A stretch of 27,340 nucleotides of DNA, taken from positions 1 through 27,340 of the forward strand of contig USHV01000035.1 of the NCBI GenBank assembly GCA_900554695.1, read 5' to 3'. The position numbers and the translations under genes were made by a program. The stretch is from an uncultured Prevotella sp. GTDB taxonomy: Bacteria > Bacteroidota > Bacteroidia > Bacteroidales > Bacteroidaceae. Under the pieces are notes generated by a model. It saw nothing but the letters and a program-made list of their open reading frames with translations, had not been told where the DNA came from and did no database searches. Shown here piece after piece: positions 22,397 to 27,340 of the stretch. Position 1 is the first letter of the stretch. Every line of letters starts with the position of its first letter.

Positions 22397-24151
22397 ATGT
22401 TTCAATCCGCTCGTGAAAAAATAATTTCAAATCATTGCGGCGGTTCTTTCCGTCGTGCAGGAAATTGCCCGGCGCGCTTCCGTCAGTCGCGTTATGGGTT
22501 GTCCTGTGCCTTTTTCTTCATCCTTTTTTTATCCATTCCATCGGTAATCATGGCCGTTCCCGGTCATGACAAAGGCCGTTCTGTCTATCGCGAAGCGCTC
22601 TCGCTGACAGAACATGGACAGAATGCCAAGGCATTATTCTTGCTGAATCAGCTGTCAGATAGTCTGTCGATGCTCCATAACGGATCCTCCGAACAAAAGC
22701 TGTTGATGGACGTCAAGGGTCTGAAAGCAAAGAATTATATGGCTCTCGGAGATATGGACAAGGCGCTGCGCCTTTATCGTGACGCGATGAAAAAGGCAAA
22801 ATCGTTGTCCGACGAGCGTAGCCTTGCGCTGTTCTGCAATGAGGTTTTCGGCATATATTACTCGGCGCGGCAATATTCCAATGCGAAAGATCTGTTGCTG
22901 CATGCGCTTGAGATAAACATCAATCTGAAGGATTCGTCGAACATATGCAATAATTATAATAACCTGGGGCTCATATCTTATAACCAGAAAAAATATAATG
23001 AGGCCTTCCATTATATGGATGAAGCCTTGCGATATACGCCGAAAGGCGACAGACTCGGACGGTCGTTGGTTTATACCAACCGTGCCGAGGTGTTCTGTGG
23101 GCTGGGTGATTATGCCCGTGCTGATGTCGAGCTGTCGAAGGCTTCGCATCTTCAGAAGGGTCTGAGATTCAATTCTGACATTCTTCAGACCATGCTCAAT
23201 ACGGCTTATGTCAAGGCTATGCTTGGTAAGAATGATGATGCCCGCCATATGGTGAAGCTCATTCATACCTGTCTGCCTAAGACTCCGCTCACGGTGCAGA
23301 CTCGTTCTTACCGTCAACTTACGGACATATCGTTCATTCTTGGCGATTCCATCGAGGCTCTGCACAATATTCTCAAGTATGAGGAAACCGGAGATTCGGT
23401 GTGGAACGACAATAGTGACGAGCAGTTGCGTCAGCTCCTCGTGGCCTACGATTCCGAACGTCTGAAGAATCAGAACAGCAGGTTGGAAGCCTCGGTTGAC
23501 ATTTATCGCACCATCGCAAGCCGTCGGACACTCATGGTATTTGTTGTCGCGGTATTCCTTGTGATACTTGCCGTACTCATTGTCCTGTTGCTGTTGCGCA
23601 TCCGTGCAGACCGTCGCAAGAACCGTTTGATAAACTTGCAGCGCGACAGACTGCTGCTTTACGAACAGCGCGAGCACGAACGGCAGCAACGGGAGATGAC
23701 CAACCAGCTCGACAGCAAGAACCGTCAGCTTACCACTTATACCATAGACCTTGCTTCGATAAGTGAATTTCATAGTAAACTCTGTGACGAACTGAGCGAA
23801 GTACGCGATGAAATGGCAAAAAACAAGAACTTTGACAAGTCGCGTCTCAACGCCATAATTCATGCTCTCCGCCACTATGAGGACAAGCCGGTGAGCGAGG
23901 ATTTCAGAGTATATTTCGACGAAGTGCACCCTGATTTTCTTAATCGTCTGTCACAGCGTTATCCTAATCTCAGCAAGATAGACTTACGTCTGTGTGCCTA
24001 TCTGCACATAGGAATGTCAACGAAAGAGATATCTGCCCTGACCTATCGTGAGGTTCGGAGTGTCGAATCGTCGCGTCACCGTCTACGCAAGAAACTCGGT
24101 GTGCCTCCAGGCATGAGTATTCAGGAGTTTCTTGCTGATATTACGGGTTGA
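22397..24151 (+). CDS. membrane-tethered TPR regulator with LuxR-like HTH
   Basis: The 584-residue protein has a hydrophobic N-terminal segment (about 36-53), preceded by a long Arg-rich stretch, which acts as a signal or anchor. Tetratricopeptide repeats fill about 60-330; GDMDKALRLYRDAMKKA and YNNLGLISYNQKKYNEAFHYMDEAL are clear units. A transmembrane helix lies at about 379-401, then a coiled coil rich in Arg, Gln and Glu (about 405-450). The C-terminus, LSKIDLRLCAYLHIGMSTKEISALTYREVRSVESSRHRLRKKLGV (525-569, read as successive segments), is a LuxR/GerE-like helix-turn-helix. This layout, with periplasmic TPR sensor and cytoplasmic DNA binding, is frequent in Bacteroidetes. It may be read through from suf. 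Its target is unknown; the secreted protein gene downstream is a candidate. Confidence 0.88.
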   Translation: MFQSAREKIISNHCGGSFRRAGNCPARFRQSRYGLSCAFFFILFLSIPSVIMAVPGHDKGRSVYREALSLTEHGQNAKALFLLNQLSDSLSMLHNGSSEQKLLMDVKGLKAKNYMALGDMDKALRLYRDAMKKAKSLSDERSLALFCNEVFGIYYSARQYSNAKDLLLHALEININLKDSSNICNNYNNLGLISYNQKKYNEAFHYMDEALRYTPKGDRLGRSLVYTNRAEVFCGLGDYARADVELSKASHLQKGLRFNSDILQTMLNTAYVKAMLGKNDDARHMVKLIHTCLPKTPLTVQTRSYRQLTDISFILGDSIEALHNILKYEETGDSVWNDNSDEQLRQLLVAYDSERLKNQNSRLEASVDIYRTIASRRTLMVFVVAVFLVILAVLIVLLLLRIRADRRKNRLINLQRDRLLLYEQREHERQQREMTNQLDSKNRQLTTYTIDLASISEFHSKLCDELSEVRDEMAKNKNFDKSRLNAIIHALRHYEDKPVSEDFRVYFDEVHPDFLNRLSQRYPNLSKIDLRLCAYLHIGMSTKEISALTYREVRSVESSRHRLRKKLGVPPGMSIQEFLADITG

Positions 24152-24188
24152 TATTGTCGATGCAGTGGTAATGCAGTAGTGCGAAATG

Positions 24189-24219
24189 TTTGTTTTAAAA
24201 TGTATTTAGCGTAATTTTG
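24189..24219 (+). promoter_or_regulatory. promoter of the choice-of-anchor J protein gene
   Basis: TTTG at 24189-24192, 19 nt, then TAATTTTG at 24212-24219 match the Bacteroidetes promoter consensus. The ATG at 24248 is about 20 nt beyond the expected transcription start. Confidence 0.62.
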
Positions 24220-24247
24220 TCACGTTAATTATTAAAATTCAAAACAA

Positions 24248-27200
24248 ATGGACAGATTTTCACGCTTTACTATTAAAAGGCATCTGTTTGCGGCGTTATT
24301 GGCTGTGGCTGCAATCGGTGCCCGTGCCGACAGCGGTGATGTGGTATTTGGAGAGACCTTCGATACCGAGGAAGATTTTGCCCGCTGGACGCTTGTTGAT
24401 AACAATGGAGGACGCACATGGGAATATCTCAACGGTGCGGCGGCCTATATGTTGGACTATCAGGCCGGCCTGCCTGGTGACGACTGGTGCATCTCTCCGG
24501 AGTTCCATCTTTCTGCCGGAAGAGTTTATGAACTGAAGTTTTATCTCGGAATAAATTCTATGCCGGAGAACCTGAAGGTATTTCTCGGCACATCCACCGA
24601 TCCCGCTTCGTTCACGACAGTGCTTGCCGATTATAATAATGTAACAAAATCTGATTCCGGAACAAAGACACTGAAGGTGTTTGTCAAGGCTGACGGCAAC
24701 TATCGTCTTGGCTTTTATGCATATAGTCAGCCGAACATGCACCGCATAGATATAGATAATATATATATAACAGACGTCGCTTCGGCAGGCGTTCCCGGTG
24801 CTGTCACCAATCTGAATGTCGCACCTGCGGAGCGTGGCGTTATGTCTGCCGACCTTTCGTTTGTGGCTCCTGCCGTTACGGCGACCGACGAGGCTCTGTC
24901 TGCAAACGTGGATATAAACATTTACCGCAACGATAGCGAGGCAGCCGTAAAGACATTTAGCGATGTCAATCCGGGTTCCGCTCTTACTTGGAAAGACACC
25001 GAACCCGCACACGGATTCAATACCTACCGTGTCGTAGCTGCCAATGCAGAGGGCGAGGGAGCCGCTGTTGAACAGAAAGTATATGTAGGAAATGACACTC
25101 CTGTTGCCGTTACCGACGCAGTGGCAAAGCTCAATGCCGACAAGAGCGTGACCGTTACGTGGAAAGCTCCGGCTTCTTCAGTCAACGGTGGATACGTGGA
25201 TTATGAGAACATGACATACAACATTGCCCGCGACGGAATGGTTCTTGCCACCGGACACAAGGGTGAAAGCTATACGGACAAGGTGCCCGTGGAGCGTGGT
25301 CAGGCTCTCGTGTCATACACCATTACTCCGGTTGCTGCCGGACTGACAGGCGAACCGGTTGTCTCTTCGTCCGTTCTGAGTGGTATTCCGCTTACGTTCC
25401 CTTACAAGGAATCGTTCGCCAACCAGAAACCACAAGTTCCTTGGTTTGTAGACGGAACTGTTGCCGACTTCGAATGGCACACCATCGGTGACGATGAAAT
25501 GGGCGAATTTGAGGAAGTAATGTCGCAGGACAGCGACAATGGAATGATTGTTGCCGAGTCAAAATATGCTGACTACGGAGCACAGTCACTATATGTGTCT
25601 CCTCTCATCGACCTTTCCGGAGCGGTAAATCCCGTACTTCGTTTCTGGTTCTACAAGGCTCGCAGCCCATGGTATGACCCAGATTGGGACGGCGAAGTGA
25701 ACGACCGCGTTCAGGTACAGATATCTTTCGATGGCGGTGAGTGGCAGAACATCGACAACGCGGTGTTCTATCAGAACGAGAATTCGGACGGATGGACACA
25801 GTGCGTAGTCAATCTGCCGAAGCAGAAAGCGTCTTTCGCGAACATCGGCCTGCTCGCAACAGCCGAGTCTGACGCCGGAGCCTACCGCAACATGTATGTT
25901 GACAACATAAGCATAGACGAGTCTGAATATGTCAACGACCTTGCCGTCACCTCATTCACGGTTGATAAGAAACGTGCCGGCATAGGCGATGACGTCACAT
26001 ATAGTGTATCGGTATTCAACCGTGGCGGTAATGTCGCAAGCGGATATAAGGTAGATTTCCTGCGCGACGGAGAGGTTGTCGCCACAGCCGACGGTGCCGA
26101 TGTAGAGGCCGCAAACACCGTAAACGTTACATATACGGTGAAAGCCACACCGGCAGATGCCGTTGCCGACAGCCACGAATGGCAGGCAATCGTAACGTAT
26201 GATGCCGATGAATTCGACGAAAACAACGCTTCTGATACGCTTTATACATCTGTACGCCCCTCAGATCTGCCGGTTGTCAGCGGACTTGCTGCGACAGGTG
26301 TTCCTGGCCACGCGACGCTCACATGGAACGCGGCAGCCTCAATCCCTGCTGTGGCACACGGCGACATGCAGACAGTCACCGATGGATTCGAGGATTATGA
26401 ACCGTTCATCATAGATAATATAGGTGATTGGAGTGTTTACGACGGTGACAAGTCAACAACCTTGATTACTCCGCGCATACCAAACCTTTATGAGCATGAG
26501 GGCGAACCGATGGCCTTCCAGGTATTCAACATCGAACAGGCCGGTGTATGGGTTGATGGCAATATGGACGACGCGTTCATGCCGTTGAGCGACGACAGCC
26601 GTCAGATGCTCATCTGTCCGTCGGTTGACTGGCCTGCAGAGAACGACGACTGGCTCATCACTCCGCGCCTTGACGGCCGTCAGCAGACGATAACATTCTA
26701 CGCAAAGGCTGCCACATACGACTTTGAATGGATGAACGTATATTACTCGACCACCGACAATCATCACGACAGTTTCGTCAAACTGAACGATGACGACCAT
26801 ATTGCGGTAAGCGATGCGTGGACAAAATACACATTCACAGTGCCTGAGGGCACACGCTATTTCGCCGTGCGTTGCGTACGCCGCGTTGTCATGCTCATGA
26901 TAGACAACTTCGAATATGCGCCTTACGACGGTAGTTGCGAGGCTTCGACACTGCTCGGATACAATGTCTATCGCAACAATGTGAAGATAAACAACGAGCT
27001 CGTTACCACCAACAGCTTCACCGATACCGAGGCAGGACATCCCGATGCTGTCTATACTGTTACCGCCGTTTACGACTCAGGCGAGAGCAGTCCATCCAAC
27101 GAAGCAATGCTTACACCTACCGGAATAGACCAGACTGGGTCTGACGCTACGGCCACCGAGACCGAGCGTTACGCCATCGACGGCCGCCGCCTCACATCTC

Positions 27201-27265
27201 CGGAACGTGGCGTGAACATCGTGAGAATGTCTGACGGAAAAGTTCGTAAGATAATAGTAAAATAA
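24248..27265 (+). CDS. secreted multidomain protein (choice-of-anchor J, Fn3, CARDB) with C-terminal sorting-like tail
   Basis: The 1005-residue protein has a signal peptide (about 1-27, ending IGARA before DSGD). Three MAM-like choice-of-anchor J domains are visible: about 32-178 (ETFDTEEDFARW to DIDNIYITD), 384-560 (KESFANQKPQVPWF to YVDNISIDE) and 709-895 (GFEDYEPF to LMIDNFEYAP). Fibronectin III-like domains lie at about 183-283 and 284-380. A CARDB-like domain spans about 562-667 (NDLAVTSFTVDKKRAGIGD). A further Fn3 domain near 668-957 seems interrupted by the third anchor J domain. The C-terminus (YAIDGRRLTSPERGVNIV, then VRKIIVK) resembles the short C-terminal sorting tails of Bacteroidetes secreted proteins. 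Adhesion or glycan binding at the cell surface is likely, but no catalytic residues are evident. Confidence 0.87.
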   Translation: MDRFSRFTIKRHLFAALLAVAAIGARADSGDVVFGETFDTEEDFARWTLVDNNGGRTWEYLNGAAAYMLDYQAGLPGDDWCISPEFHLSAGRVYELKFYLGINSMPENLKVFLGTSTDPASFTTVLADYNNVTKSDSGTKTLKVFVKADGNYRLGFYAYSQPNMHRIDIDNIYITDVASAGVPGAVTNLNVAPAERGVMSADLSFVAPAVTATDEALSANVDINIYRNDSEAAVKTFSDVNPGSALTWKDTEPAHGFNTYRVVAANAEGEGAAVEQKVYVGNDTPVAVTDAVAKLNADKSVTVTWKAPASSVNGGYVDYENMTYNIARDGMVLATGHKGESYTDKVPVERGQALVSYTITPVAAGLTGEPVVSSSVLSGIPLTFPYKESFANQKPQVPWFVDGTVADFEWHTIGDDEMGEFEEVMSQDSDNGMIVAESKYADYGAQSLYVSPLIDLSGAVNPVLRFWFYKARSPWYDPDWDGEVNDRVQVQISFDGGEWQNIDNAVFYQNENSDGWTQCVVNLPKQKASFANIGLLATAESDAGAYRNMYVDNISIDESEYVNDLAVTSFTVDKKRAGIGDDVTYSVSVFNRGGNVASGYKVDFLRDGEVVATADGADVEAANTVNVTYTVKATPADAVADSHEWQAIVTYDADEFDENNASDTLYTSVRPSDLPVVSGLAATGVPGHATLTWNAAASIPAVAHGDMQTVTDGFEDYEPFIIDNIGDWSVYDGDKSTTLITPRIPNLYEHEGEPMAFQVFNIEQAGVWVDGNMDDAFMPLSDDSRQMLICPSVDWPAENDDWLITPRLDGRQQTITFYAKAATYDFEWMNVYYSTTDNHHDSFVKLNDDDHIAVSDAWTKYTFTVPEGTRYFAVRCVRRVVMLMIDNFEYAPYDGSCEASTLLGYNVYRNNVKINNELVTTNSFTDTEAGHPDAVYTVTAVYDSGESSPSNEAMLTPTGIDQTGSDATATETERYAIDGRRLTSPERGVNIVRMSDGKVRKIIVK

Positions 27266-27314
27266 GCATATTACATTAACAACAGGGTTCTTCCGAAATT
27301 TGGAGTGAAAAGTT

Positions 27315-27340
27315 ATGTATAAAAAGAAGAAAACCACTGG
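27315..27340 (+). CDS. possible start of a further gene, cut by the window edge
   Basis: ATG at 27315 opens MYKKKKTT and runs off the end. GGAG at 27302-27305 is a plausible ribosome-binding site about 9 nt upstream. The Lys-rich beginning could be the n-region of a signal peptide. Only eight codons are visible, so nothing more can be said. Confidence 0.35.

Noticed and set aside
22655..23929. 424-codon minus-strand open frame
   Set aside because: It is opposite the TPR regulator gene, which has clear domains. The minus-strand product matches nothing and has no promoter or start context.

Overview
The window looks like a chromosome segment of a Bacteroidales bacterium, probably near Muribaculaceae or Prevotellaceae. 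The evidence is five promoters of the Bacteroidetes type (TTTG or TTG, about 20 nt, then TAnnTTTG), mostly absent Shine-Dalgarno sites, a suf cluster in the order B, C, D, S, a membrane-tethered TPR/HTH regulator, and a secreted choice-of-anchor J protein with a Bacteroidetes-type C-terminal tail. Every convincing gene is on the + strand. The genus is inference.

Region 1 (130-7581) is a compact phospho-signalling cassette. In order it holds a LytTR DNA-binding protein, an FHA-like membrane protein with a C-terminal zinc ribbon, two related acidic proteins that each carry an EF-hand loop behind a glycine-rich hydrophobic segment, a secreted caspase-fold peptidase, a zinc-ribbon/FHA protein, a membrane-anchored PP2C phosphatase and a membrane-anchored Ser/Thr kinase. 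The last five are packed tightly: the peptidase overlaps the gene before it and the kinase overlaps the phosphatase. Kinase, phosphatase and FHA reader form a writer, eraser and reader set. The peptidase and EF-hand proteins are plausible outputs across the membrane. This is the most novel part of the window. The kinase tail turns sharply AT-rich and is followed by a terminator.

Region 2 (8181-13126) is the conserved rimP-nusA-infB translation and transcription operon. It has a clear promoter, a terminator-like hairpin in its leader, and a strong terminator at its end.

Region 3 (13127-14441) holds no convincing gene. It contains a large inverted-repeat element and two copies of an 88-bp tandem repeat plus a partial third. 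Each repeat junction recreates a full promoter, and these point toward a lipocalin gene followed 3 nt later by a secreted CotH-family protein (14442-16229).

Region 4 (16659-22386) is the SUF iron-sulfur cluster assembly operon sufB-sufC-sufD-sufS, with an outer-membrane beta-barrel gene unusually lodged between sufB and sufC. A TPR, transmembrane and LuxR-like HTH regulator follows 10 nt after sufS. Region 5 is a separate promoter and a 1005-residue secreted multidomain protein, then the first codons of another possible gene at the window edge.
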